Assembly (NCBI GenBank): GCA_021202305.1 | Contig: JAJQDG010000008.1 | Span: forward strand, 5,825-11,157 | Reading direction: 5' to 3' | Source of the DNA: Candidatus Gastranaerophilales bacterium | GTDB lineage: Bacteria; Cyanobacteriota; Vampirovibrionia; Gastranaerophilales; Gastranaerophilaceae | Length of the DNA stretch: 5,333 nucleotides | Shown here: positions 1-5,323 of the stretch, piece by piece | How the letters are laid out: the number at the start of each line of letters is the position of its first letter | Numbering within the stretch: position 1 is the first letter of the stretch | The notes under the pieces: model-generated | The model's database searches: none | Told to the model about the DNA's origin: nothing | The model's input: only the letters and a program-made list of their open reading frames with translations | Position numbers and translations under genes: made by a program

Positions 1-54
<54 letters not shown>

Positions 55-62
55 AACAAATT

Positions 63-815
63 TTGTGTTCGCAGCCTATAAGTGAACTTTTTATAAACAA
101 TGTTGATGTTTTGCCCCTTTGGGTGAAGCAGGTTTTGTATTTAAAAACGAGAGATAAATTAAAAACGGAATTATCTGATTTTATGGATATATTTGTCTCT
201 GACGATCTTATGCAATATTATATTCCAAAGCTTACTTTTGCGGGAAAACAGGAACTTGTTAACCACGAAAAAAAATTACCGGAAGAATATTATGTCTTTT
301 TTAAAAAAGTCAGCGAAGGCGCGGATCTTTTTGAAATTACTCTTGCAAATTATTGGACATTTGCTCAAACCTGTTCAATTTTCGTGCGCAGCGTAGAATT
401 GCAGTTTTTGGATATCCCCGGAAACAAAACAATTATTGCCGTTTCACAATTTATGGCAGGAAAAATCCGCACGGGCGAAATGTTAAAGCGATTAGGAAAA
501 ATTGATGAAATTCAGCTTGCAACTGCAATAAGAGAACAAAAACAACGAGAAGATAACGGTATTTCCGTTAAAATGGCGGAGCTTCTTATTGAACTCGGCT
601 ATATAACAGATAAAGACATTGAAATTCTTCTCGCCTTTAAAGAAGATGCAAAAAAACGTTTTGTTATGGGCGTTGGATTTTCGCTTGTAAAACCCAATAA
701 TGAGCAAGAGGCTCAAACACTAGTGCGCGGCTTGCAAAAAGAGATAAAAAGGCTTGATGAAGAAAACAGAATTTTAAAAAGCCGCTTGAAGAAAATTTTA
801 AATATTAAAGGGTAA
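63..815 (+). CDS. MshEN-like domain protein with C-terminal coiled coil (5' end uncertain)
   Basis: This 250-residue protein (counted from a TTG at 63) has no predicted signal peptide or membrane segment and is probably cytoplasmic. Residues about 134-200 read as one MshEN/type II secretion ATPase N-terminal-like module: 'RTGEMLKRLGKIDEIQLATA' followed by a second half 'MAELLIELGYITDKDIEILL'. In MshE-type ATPases this fold can bind cyclic di-GMP, but no ATPase domain follows here. Residues about 212-246 form a charged heptad-like coiled coil rich in Leu, Lys and Glu. Residues 1-130 I do not recognise. The frame stays open upstream to the poly-C run (codons CCC CAA CAA ATT) and no ribosome binding site is visible before the TTG, so the real start may lie upstream and be lost. 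Its stop is one base before the asparaginase gene, so the two are probably co-transcribed. The specific function is unknown. Confidence 0.8.
   Translation: MCSQPISELFINNVDVLPLWVKQVLYLKTRDKLKTELSDFMDIFVSDDLMQYYIPKLTFAGKQELVNHEKKLPEEYYVFFKKVSEGADLFEITLANYWTFAQTCSIFVRSVELQFLDIPGNKTIIAVSQFMAGKIRTGEMLKRLGKIDEIQLATAIREQKQREDNGISVKMAELLIELGYITDKDIEILLAFKEDAKKRFVMGVGFSLVKPNNEQEAQTLVRGLQKEIKRLDEENRILKSRLKKILNIKG
807..812 (+). promoter_or_regulatory. Shine-Dalgarno site of the asparaginase gene
   Basis: AAAGGG lies four bases before the ATG at 817 and inside the last codons of the upstream gene. This supports both the chosen start and translation from a shared mRNA. Confidence 0.6.
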
Positions 816-816
816 A

Positions 817-1734
817 ATGAATTACGTTCCGATTTTGGATTTGTACCGTTCCGACTATTTGGACAACAGATTTTTTTCAATGCTTTTTTTATACGGCAAA
901 AAAGGCTTAAAATTTAAAATCGGGGATGATGAGGGGGATAAATTTTATTTAAGAAGCCTGTTTAAACCCATACAAGCTTCAATTTTAACCGATATAACCC
1001 CCTTCAGCGATAAAGAGCTTGCTGTTATGCAGGGTTCGCATTCAGGGCGCGAAATTCATAGAAATCTTGTACTTTCCATACTAGATAAAATCGGTTTGAA
1101 TGAAACATATCTTAAATGCCCGATTATTCCCCCGCTTGATACTTCGGAAAATATAACGGACTACACTCCGGTTTTTAACAATTGTTCGGGTAAACATGCC
1201 ATGATGCTTGCATATTGCGTCCAAAACGGTCTTGAGCTTTCATCATATACAGATTTTAATCACCCCGTACAAAAAAAGATACTGAATAAGCTTTTAACTT
1301 ATGGTAAAACAAACGATTATATTGCAACAAAAGACGGCTGCACCGTTCCTGTTTACGGGCTTTCAATGAGGGCAATTGCGCGCGCTTTTTTAAATTATTA
1401 TCAGGATGACAAAAATACCCCGTTTATAGAAGCGTATATCAAAAACCCTGTTATAATAGGCGGTGCAAATAGAACCGATACAAAGATAACAAAAATTTGC
1501 AAAAACTGTGTTTCAAAAGTGGGCGCTGGCGGATTTATTTATGTTTATAATTTAAAGTCAAAAGAAATTTTGATTGTCAAAATGGCGCAGGATAATAATT
1601 ATGCGCGCGAAATAATTACGCTTGAAATGTTATACAGACTGAAATGGCTTGAAAAAAGAGAGTATGACAATAAAATTTATTTGGAAAATAATGAACCTAT
1701 AGGATACTATAAATTAAATGACAAATATTTTTGA
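817..1734 (+). CDS. Asparaginase, Rhizobium etli ReAV-type (COG4448 family)
   Basis: Predicted cytoplasmic L-asparaginase that hydrolyses L-asparagine to aspartate and ammonia. At 305 residues it is close to, slightly short of, the usual family length. Family motifs occur in order: S47-L-F-K50-P-I-Q-A, matching the catalytic SxxK segment; SHSGREIH at 74-81; NNCSGKH at 121-127; DGCTVP at 173-178; GGANRTDT at 215-222; and KVGAGG at 234-239. From recall of the R. etli enzyme, C123, K126 and C175 correspond to the Cys-Lys-Cys zinc site, and S47/K50 to the nucleophile pair. These enzymes are unrelated to the E. coli AnsA/AnsB fold. The usual 'GAEG' near the C-terminus reads GAGG here. The gene follows the MshEN-like gene after one base. 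No signal peptide is seen. Family assignment is strong; substrate preference is inferred from homology. Confidence 0.9.
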   Translation: MNYVPILDLYRSDYLDNRFFSMLFLYGKKGLKFKIGDDEGDKFYLRSLFKPIQASILTDITPFSDKELAVMQGSHSGREIHRNLVLSILDKIGLNETYLKCPIIPPLDTSENITDYTPVFNNCSGKHAMMLAYCVQNGLELSSYTDFNHPVQKKILNKLLTYGKTNDYIATKDGCTVPVYGLSMRAIARAFLNYYQDDKNTPFIEAYIKNPVIIGGANRTDTKITKICKNCVSKVGAGGFIYVYNLKSKEILIVKMAQDNNYAREIITLEMLYRLKWLEKREYDNKIYLENNEPIGYYKLNDKYF

Positions 1735-1792
1735 TGTCATTATACGCTTCAAATGATACTTTATGGCGGCTGATTATTTAACCGTCATTATA
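1717..1792. repeat. Clustered TCATT/AATGA repeats at a convergent gene junction
   Basis: AATGACA (1717-1723) and TGTCATT (1735-1741) form a 7-bp stem with an 11-base loop across the asparaginase stop codon. GTCATTATA occurs at 1736-1744 and again at 1784-1792, overlapping the end of the opposing gene. No T-tract follows a stem on either strand, so this is not a convincing intrinsic terminator, although it is the only candidate structure between the two converging genes. Confidence 0.3.
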
Positions 1793-2494
1793 TCTTTTTC
1801 TCAGCCGTTTTTTCCTTTCCGACCAGTTTTTATAGGCTTCAGGAGCATAAAGGCGCATAAGCCCGTCTATCAGCCCGACATTATCTTCGTTTTCATAAAC
1901 GGGTGTTGAATCGTTTGCAATTCTTGAAGGCGAAGCGTACCGCCTTATCCCTATGGGAAGTGATGTTCCGGAGAGCATTTTTCTCTGGCTTGCAAGCCTC
2001 AAGCGGCGCATTCTGTCCGGCAGAGGGGAAAATTCCCAGGTGCGCCCTAAAAGATAATTTTCAAGTTTTGCAACGCGGTATTTCGGGCTGTCATAATCAT
2101 TTATTTTTTCAAAATGTCTGGTTTCCATAACTTTTATATCATGCTCGTCTTTTTTGCTTAAAATTACATCCGCTTCTGTTGGGATAGCGTTTTTTATATC
2201 TTCTTTCGTAATTTCAAAATCCTCTTGCGTTTTTACAAAAGGAATACTCGATTTTGTAATATTTCCGTATTGAACTTTAGAATTTTTATCATTGTCGGGC
2301 AAAATATTTCCGTTTTCTTCTTTGAATAATTTTATTGAACTTTTGTTTACATTTTCGGGCAAAAGTTCAATCATTTGCCCTTTTCCGGTTTCAATTTGCG
2401 CAGTTCCTTCTGTATTTTGAGCTTGAATTTTGCCGCATGAAAAAAACCATGCAAAAAATGTGCATATCAAAATTTTATACACTTTATGACCCAT
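1778..2494 (-). CDS. Secreted protein of unknown function with LEx/RLxRL-type repeat
   Basis: This 238-residue protein is not one I recognise by name. Residues 1-25 form a signal peptide: K4 and K7, a hydrophobic stretch, then a likely cut after I-Q-A25. A lipoprotein route through C20 is possible, but the preceding residues (F-F-S) are a poor lipobox. Residues 26-130 are polar and probably disordered, with a small duplication (LLPEN at 44-48, ILPDN at 64-68; KSSI at 51 and 81). Residues about 137-170 (VAKLENYLLG then RMRRLRLA) resemble a short repeat I recall from envelope proteins of Melainabacteria. Residues 208-232 may be a degenerate second copy. The C-terminus is strongly basic (SERKKRLRKR), which could fit peptidoglycan, nucleic acid or acidic surface binding. 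A purine-rich ribosome site, GGGGTGAG, precedes the ATG. It is divergent from the metallopeptidase gene. Confidence 0.75.
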   Translation of the reverse strand: MGHKVYKILICTFFAWFFSCGKIQAQNTEGTAQIETGKGQMIELLPENVNKSSIKLFKEENGNILPDNDKNSKVQYGNITKSSIPFVKTQEDFEITKEDIKNAIPTEADVILSKKDEHDIKVMETRHFEKINDYDSPKYRVAKLENYLLGRTWEFSPLPDRMRRLRLASQRKMLSGTSLPIGIRRYASPSRIANDSTPVYENEDNVGLIDGLMRLYAPEAYKNWSERKKRLRKRYNDG

Positions 2495-2514
2495 TTTTTC
2501 TCACCCCGTATAAT
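2486..2514 (+). promoter_or_regulatory. Sigma-70-type promoter for the metallopeptidase gene
   Basis: A perfect -10 TATAAT lies at 2509-2514, with a four-of-six -35 match ATGACC at 2486-2491 and a 17-base spacer. The expected transcript start is near 2521. The -35 and spacer cover the start codon (2492-2494) and ribosome site of the divergent minus-strand gene, so polymerase here could interfere with that gene's transcription. A prediction only. Confidence 0.55.
2500..2507 (-). promoter_or_regulatory. Shine-Dalgarno site of the secreted-protein gene
   Basis: On the minus strand GGGGTGAG lies five bases upstream of the ATG at 2494, which supports that start. No good matching promoter hexamers were found for this gene further upstream. 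Confidence 0.5.
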
Positions 2515-2520
2515 CAATTT

Positions 2521-2659
2521 AGCTTTTTTTCTCCGGCTTTTTGATAGCCGTCAGGCGGTTCATCGGGCTATGTTAATATATGTAACAATGGGAATTTGTA
2601 TCTTAAAGTTTATTTATAAAATTCCGATAAAATATTTGATAGAGTTTAGCGGTTTTGGC
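2521..2659 (+). promoter_or_regulatory. 139-nt predicted leader with two mutually exclusive hairpins
   Basis: AGCCG (2546-2550) can pair upstream with CGGCT (2534-2538, 7-base loop). The overlapping ATAGCC (2544-2549) can instead pair downstream with GGCTAT (2566-2571, 16-base loop). The two stems share the same bases and cannot coexist. No known riboswitch class is recognised. The leader is this long only if translation starts at the GTG at 2660. In-frame ATGs at 2570 and 2588 would shorten it. Confidence 0.3.
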
Positions 2660-3235
2660 GTGATTAAGAAATTATTCATATTAGCCGTCTTTTTGACGAC
2701 AATATTTCTCTCGAGCAATGTCGGCTATTCGGGAAATTTTGCAACTATTACTAAAAATTCCGAAATAATGGCGGCATTAAACGCGCTTGAAAGCATCGGG
2801 CGCAGCGATGTTATTGCCATTTTAAACGGAAAAAATGCCACGGGAGAACCAATTAGAGTAATGTTTAGAGATTTATCCATATACGGTGCAAACAAATGTG
2901 AAGCGCTGACAACAAAAACCCAATCAGGTAAAGTAGTTATTTATATAAATCAACAGCATAAAGGCGCCCCCACGGAAGCAATAGCCTGTTTAATAGCCCA
3001 TGAAAGCCAGCATCATACAATGACAAATACAAAAGCGGAAGAAACAAGAGCATGGCTTAAAGAGGTTTCAACATGGAATGCCTTTGTAAGGCGCGACAGA
3101 ACGGTGGCGCTTTCGGGACATCCGCTTGTAAAAAGAGAAAATTATATTGCTAAACTCAATGCCAGAGATAACGGCGTCGGGGGCGAAATAAAGAAAATAA
3201 TTGCGCAAAATCCCGTCTATGCGGGATTAAATTAA
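2660..3235 (+). CDS. Secreted putative zinc metallopeptidase (HExxH)
   Basis: Read from the GTG at 2660, the protein has 191 residues and a textbook signal peptide: IKK, then a hydrophobic stretch to about residue 19, then N-V-G-Y-S-G with a likely cut near residues 23-25. The frame is open upstream to an ATG at 2486, but that start overlaps the divergent gene and its promoter and would bury the signal peptide behind about 58 residues. In-frame ATGs at 2570 and 2588 remain possible, as the site before the GTG (GCGG) is weak. The zincin motif HESQHH is at 114-119 (H114, E115, H118), followed by NTKAEETRAW at 124-133, whose E127 or E128 could be a third ligand, as in gluzincins with a close glutamate. 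Two cysteines (80 and 110) are present. It ends at a strong terminator and is monocistronic. The substrate is unknown; catalysis is inferred from the motif. Confidence 0.75.
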   Translation: MIKKLFILAVFLTTIFLSSNVGYSGNFATITKNSEIMAALNALESIGRSDVIAILNGKNATGEPIRVMFRDLSIYGANKCEALTTKTQSGKVVIYINQQHKGAPTEAIACLIAHESQHHTMTNTKAEETRAWLKEVSTWNAFVRRDRTVALSGHPLVKRENYIAKLNARDNGVGGEIKKIIAQNPVYAGLN

Positions 3236-3260
3236 TTGTATAAATCACTAAACATCTATC

Positions 3261-3288
3261 CCCTCTTAGTTTTAAGAGGGATTTTTTT
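3261..3288 (+). terminator. Intrinsic terminator after the metallopeptidase gene
   Basis: CCCTCTTA (3261-3268), loop GTTT, then TAAGAGGG (3273-3280) form a perfect 8-bp stem, followed by A and seven T's (3282-3288). It lies 25 bases after the stop codon, a classic rho-independent layout. Confidence 0.9.
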
Positions 3289-3305
3289 ATCTAAAGCGGG
3301 TTTAT

Positions 3306-3334
3306 TTGTAATTTTGGGTATTTAATTGTAAAAT
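3306..3334 (+). promoter_or_regulatory. Promoter of the mlaE-like gene, possibly leaderless
   Basis: TTGTAA (3306-3311, four of six against TTGACA) and TAAAAT (3329-3334, five of six against TATAAT) are separated by 17 bases. Seven bases past the -10 is the A of the ATG at 3341. No Shine-Dalgarno sequence lies in the bases before that ATG (AAATCTACCT), so the transcript may begin at the start codon. Confidence 0.6.
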
Positions 3335-3340
3335 CTACCT

Positions 3341-4087
3341 ATGATTTCATTTTTAGGCGAATGCGTACAAAATTTTATTTCAGCAGTTAAATACACTTTA
3401 AAAGGTAACGTTACCTTTAAAAGTGTAATATCTCAGGCTGCAAGCATAGGTTTTGATTCATTGGGGATTTGTCTTTTGATTGTGCTTATTGCATCTTCCG
3501 TTATCGCACTTCAAGTTTCAAAGCAATTTTTATTATCGGGCGCCGATGATTACATAGGCGGCTTTTTGGGTATTGCCCTAATCAGAGAAATTGCTCCCGG
3601 TTTTGCTGCGCTTGCTATGGGTGCAAGGGCGGGTACGGCAATTACTGCGCAAATTGCCAATATGAAAGTTACTTCGCAGGTAGAAGCTATGGAAGTTTTA
3701 GGCGTTGATTCTATCGGTTATTATTTTGCGCCGAGAATAATAGCAGGCGCCTTCGGGTGCCTTTTTGTGGTGATTTTAGCCGAACTGTGCGGAGTTTTAG
3801 GCGGAATGGTTGTTTCTTACTATTCAATTGATCTTCATCCAAACAGATACATGAATTCCGTTTGGCTTATGTTCAATACAAAAGATATTTACATAAGTCT
3901 TTTAAAAGGGTTTATTTTTGGCGGAATAATTTCAACCGTGTGCGCCACTGTAGGATATCAAACGGAGGGCGGGGCAAAAAATGTCGGCGATTCTACAACC
4001 CGCGCTGCCATTTTGTGTACGGTATATTTGCTTGTTGCAGATCTTTTAATAGGGTTCTTGTTCTACACCAGCAATTATCAAACTTAA
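3341..4087 (+). CDS. mlaE: MlaE/YrbE-family lipid ABC transporter permease
   Basis: This 248-residue inner-membrane permease belongs to the MlaE/TGD1 family. With an MlaF ATPase and an MCE-domain MlaD it moves phospholipids between the inner and outer membranes. About five hydrophobic segments are visible, near 42-58, 74-92, 132-160, 187-205 and 222-242. Family hallmarks are REIAPG (82-87), GARAGTAITAQIANM (94-108), QVEAMEVLGVD (113-123), and the C-terminal G-Y-Q-T-E-G-G-A-(4)-G-(2)-T-T-(1)-A block at 205-222. Length is typical and the start ATG fits the family's N-terminal region. No mlaF or mlaD gene is adjacent: a terminator and its own promoter precede it and the next gene converges. As I recall, Cyanobacteria also scatter these genes. 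A 36-bp palindrome covers codons 18-29. The gene lacks a visible ribosome binding site. Confidence 0.93.
   Translation: MISFLGECVQNFISAVKYTLKGNVTFKSVISQAASIGFDSLGICLLIVLIASSVIALQVSKQFLLSGADDYIGGFLGIALIREIAPGFAALAMGARAGTAITAQIANMKVTSQVEAMEVLGVDSIGYYFAPRIIAGAFGCLFVVILAELCGVLGGMVVSYYSIDLHPNRYMNSVWLMFNTKDIYISLLKGFIFGGIISTVCATVGYQTEGGAKNVGDSTTRAAILCTVYLLVADLLIGFLFYTSNYQT
3392..3427. repeat. 36-bp near-perfect palindrome inside mlaE
   Basis: Two 18-base arms meet without a spacer at 3409/3410, and 17 of 18 positions are complementary; the single mismatch is A3400 against A3419. The central 18 bases, AAAGGTAACGTTACCTTT, are perfectly palindromic. It spans exactly codons 18-29 (Y-T-L-K-G-N-V-T-F-K-S-V), 51 bases into the gene. 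In RNA it would form a long hairpin with a small AACGTT or TAACGTTA apical loop. It could be an intragenic operator, an mRNA control hairpin, or chance under coding constraint. Confidence 0.85.
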
Positions 4088-4104
4088 ATAGGTTTTAAGC
4101 TGAC

Positions 4105-4148
4105 AAAAATAAAAACAGCCCCTATAGTTTGTGTTAAAAGCAGGGGGC
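4105..4148 (-). terminator. Intrinsic terminator of the rpoZ-pnp operon
   Basis: Read on the minus strand, GCCCC (4148-4144) pairs with GGGGC (4122-4118) across a 21-base loop, followed by TG and a T-rich tail (TTTTTATTTTT, 4115-4105). It starts six bases past the pnp stop. The same inverted repeat, with an outer AGCTG/CAGCT pair at 4098-4102 and 4148-4152, could also slow transcription from mlaE, but no T-tract follows on the plus strand. Confidence 0.7.
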
Positions 4149-4153
4149 AGCTA

Positions 4154-4954
4154 TTAAATATTTTCAAGAATTGAATTTAAAAGTTTTTTTACTTTTTCAG
4201 ATGCAATCTGCCCTGCGCCGATAACTTCGCTGTGGCTCAAATGCCCCATTTTAACGCCTGCCGCATAATTTGAAACTAAACTTAACCCTAAAACCTCCAT
4301 ATTGCACCAATTTGCAACAATGGCTTCCGGTATTGTCGACATTCCAACCACATTTGCCCCCATTATTTTTAACATTTTAATTTCGGCTGGTGTTTCGTAT
4401 GAAGGCCCCATTGTGGCGGCATAGACGCCTTCTGTTAAATCTATTTCACACTCTTTTGCGCACAAAAGCGCGATTTGGCGCAATTTTTTTGAGTATATTT
4501 CACTCATATCGGGAAACCTTTCCCCTAGGCTATCATCATTTTTGCCGATAAGGGGGTTATTGCCCATGTAGTTTATATGGTCTTTAATCAGCATTAAGTC
4601 CCCGGGCAAAAGAGTTTCATCAAGAGAACCCGCCGCATTTGTTAAAATAATTTTTTTAATTCCAAGCTTTGAAAAAACTTTTACAGGGTACGTGATTTCT
4701 TGCATTGAATGCCCTTCGTAATAATGAAAGCGCCCTTGCATAACAAGAATTTTTTTATCGTTTTTCTCGTAATAAAATAAAGAACCTTTATGCCCCTGAA
4801 CATTTGATGTCAAAAAGCCGCTTATTTCTGCATAAGGAATGGTAATTCCTTCTAAACCGTCTGTAAAACTGCCCAAACCCGAACCTAAAACCACAGCAAC
4901 ATCAGGAACTATACCATACAATTTTTCTTTAATATAATTAAGGGAATTAATCAA
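4154..4954 (-). CDS. punA: Purine nucleoside phosphorylase, trimeric (PNP) class
   Basis: Cytosolic purine salvage enzyme that splits inosine or guanosine with phosphate into the base and ribose-1-phosphate. At 266 residues it has the usual length of the trimeric, mammalian-like class. Motifs are VVLGSGLGSF (21-30, phosphate-binding serine), GHKG (54-57), QGRFHYYEGH (73-82), TNAAGS (105-110), GPSYETPAEI (183-192), GMSTIPE (204-210) and SNYAAG (228-233). By comparison with human PNP, E191 and N229 correspond to Glu201 and Asn243, which favour 6-oxopurines over adenosine. The start is TTG at 4954: AAAGGTG sits seven bases upstream, and an in-frame stop lies just beyond it, leaving no ATG option upstream. 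It follows rpoZ by 18 bases and shares its promoter and a terminator. Symbol given by family; numbering comparisons are from memory. Confidence 0.93.
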   Translation of the reverse strand: MINSLNYIKEKLYGIVPDVAVVLGSGLGSFTDGLEGITIPYAEISGFLTSNVQGHKGSLFYYEKNDKKILVMQGRFHYYEGHSMQEITYPVKVFSKLGIKKIILTNAAGSLDETLLPGDLMLIKDHINYMGNNPLIGKNDDSLGERFPDMSEIYSKKLRQIALLCAKECEIDLTEGVYAATMGPSYETPAEIKMLKIMGANVVGMSTIPEAIVANWCNMEVLGLSLVSNYAAGVKMGHLSHSEVIGAGQIASEKVKKLLNSILENI

Positions 4955-4961
4955 ATAAATG

Positions 4962-4968
4962 CACCTTT
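4962..4968 (-). promoter_or_regulatory. Shine-Dalgarno site deciding the TTG start of pnp
   Basis: On the minus strand AAAGGTG lies seven bases before TTG 4954-4952, within the 18-base gap after rpoZ. It makes TTG the best start, because no in-frame ATG lies between the upstream stop codon and the conserved N-terminal region. Confidence 0.7.
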
Positions 4969-4972
4969 AATG

Positions 4973-5218
4973 CTATCCGACAAGCCCGCTGTCGTCAGAT
5001 TCTGATGCTTTGACCATAATTGCATGCTGAACGGGTTTTTCTTTTCTTATATTAACATCATAGGAAGCTTCAAAATCATATCCAAAATCATCTTTATTTT
5101 TCTTAATCTGAGATTCATCAACAAGCCTTTTTGCAATTTCAATAAGTTCATATACAAGCTGATATCTGTTTTCTGTTTTTTCGTTTAAATCCCATGCAAT
5201 TTTTGTAATTTGATTCAT
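4973..5218 (-). CDS. rpoZ: DNA-directed RNA polymerase omega subunit
   Basis: This 81-residue protein matches the small omega subunit, which helps assemble beta-prime into core RNA polymerase. The best evidence is the N-R-Y-(x)-L-V...I-A-K-R-L-V-D-E stretch at 17-35, the usual helix-forming core of omega, and K-P-V-Q-H-A-I-M at 61-68, the conserved K-P-V-(x)-(x)-A-I element. Between them is an acidic insert (about residues 40-60). It starts at ATG 5218 behind an excellent AAGGAG site. It is first in a two-gene operon with purine nucleoside phosphorylase. The family is divergent and short, so the call relies on motif spacing; no other small family fits as well. Confidence 0.78.
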   Translation of the reverse strand: MNQITKIAWDLNEKTENRYQLVYELIEIAKRLVDESQIKKNKDDFGYDFEASYDVNIRKEKPVQHAIMVKASESDDSGLVG

Positions 5219-5227
5219 TTCAAGTTT

Positions 5228-5233
5228 CTCCTT
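5228..5233 (-). promoter_or_regulatory. Shine-Dalgarno site of rpoZ
   Basis: AAGGAG on the minus strand, nine bases before the ATG at 5218. It is the strongest ribosome binding site in the window. Confidence 0.8.
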
Positions 5234-5238
5234 TTCTT

Positions 5239-5267
5239 AATATATAATAATGATACTTTTCTTGCAA
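5239..5267 (-). promoter_or_regulatory. Promoter of the rpoZ-pnp operon
   Basis: On the minus strand the -35 TTGCAA (5267-5262) and -10 TATATT (5244-5239) are 17 bases apart. The expected transcript start is near 5232, so the leader would be short and the predicted start falls inside or next to the ribosome site. TSS position is therefore approximate. A plus-strand TATAAT (5243-5248) overlaps this -10 and could serve divergent transcription. Confidence 0.55.
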
Positions 5268-5275
5268 GGGGTGAA

Positions 5276-5323
5276 ATGAATAAAATCAACCCTGCCGTTA
5301 AATTCAACCCCCGGCTTAAATAA
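5276..5323 (+). CDS. Possible 15-residue ORF divergent from rpoZ
   Basis: ATG at 5276 opens a reading frame of 15 codons (MNKINPAVKFNPRLK) ending in TAA at 5321-5323. It is preceded by AAGGGG (5266-5271), four bases before the ATG, and by a perfect plus-strand -10 TATAAT at 5243-5248, though no good -35 is seen. The last bases before the contig edge may contain errors, so this could be the truncated or frameshifted start of a longer gene, a real micro-ORF, or chance. Confidence 0.25.
   Translation: MNKINPAVKFNPRLK

Noticed and set aside
554..570. Six-bp stem TAACGG/CCGTTA with a 5-base loop inside the first gene
   Set aside because: Short, within a well-formed coding region and not near a start or stop.
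1903..2130. Plus-strand open frame of 75 codons opposite the secreted-protein gene
   Set aside because: It is antisense to a gene with a signal peptide and a ribosome site, and it has no ribosome binding site or recognisable motif of its own.
2421..2494. Lipoprotein signal at Cys20 of the 1778-2494 protein
   Set aside because: The residues before the cysteine are F-F-S, which lack the Leu/Val/Ile expected at the -3 position of a lipobox; a cut after Ala25 fits better.
2486..2659. N-terminal extension of the metallopeptidase from the ATG at 2486
   Set aside because: It would overlap the divergent gene's start and the promoter itself, and would place about 58 unconserved-looking residues before a classic signal peptide.
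4834..4851. Seven-bp hairpin (AAGGAAT, loop GGTA, ATTCCTT) within pnp
   Set aside because: It lies inside conserved coding sequence, has no T-tract or gene boundary, and is of a size expected by chance in AT-rich DNA.
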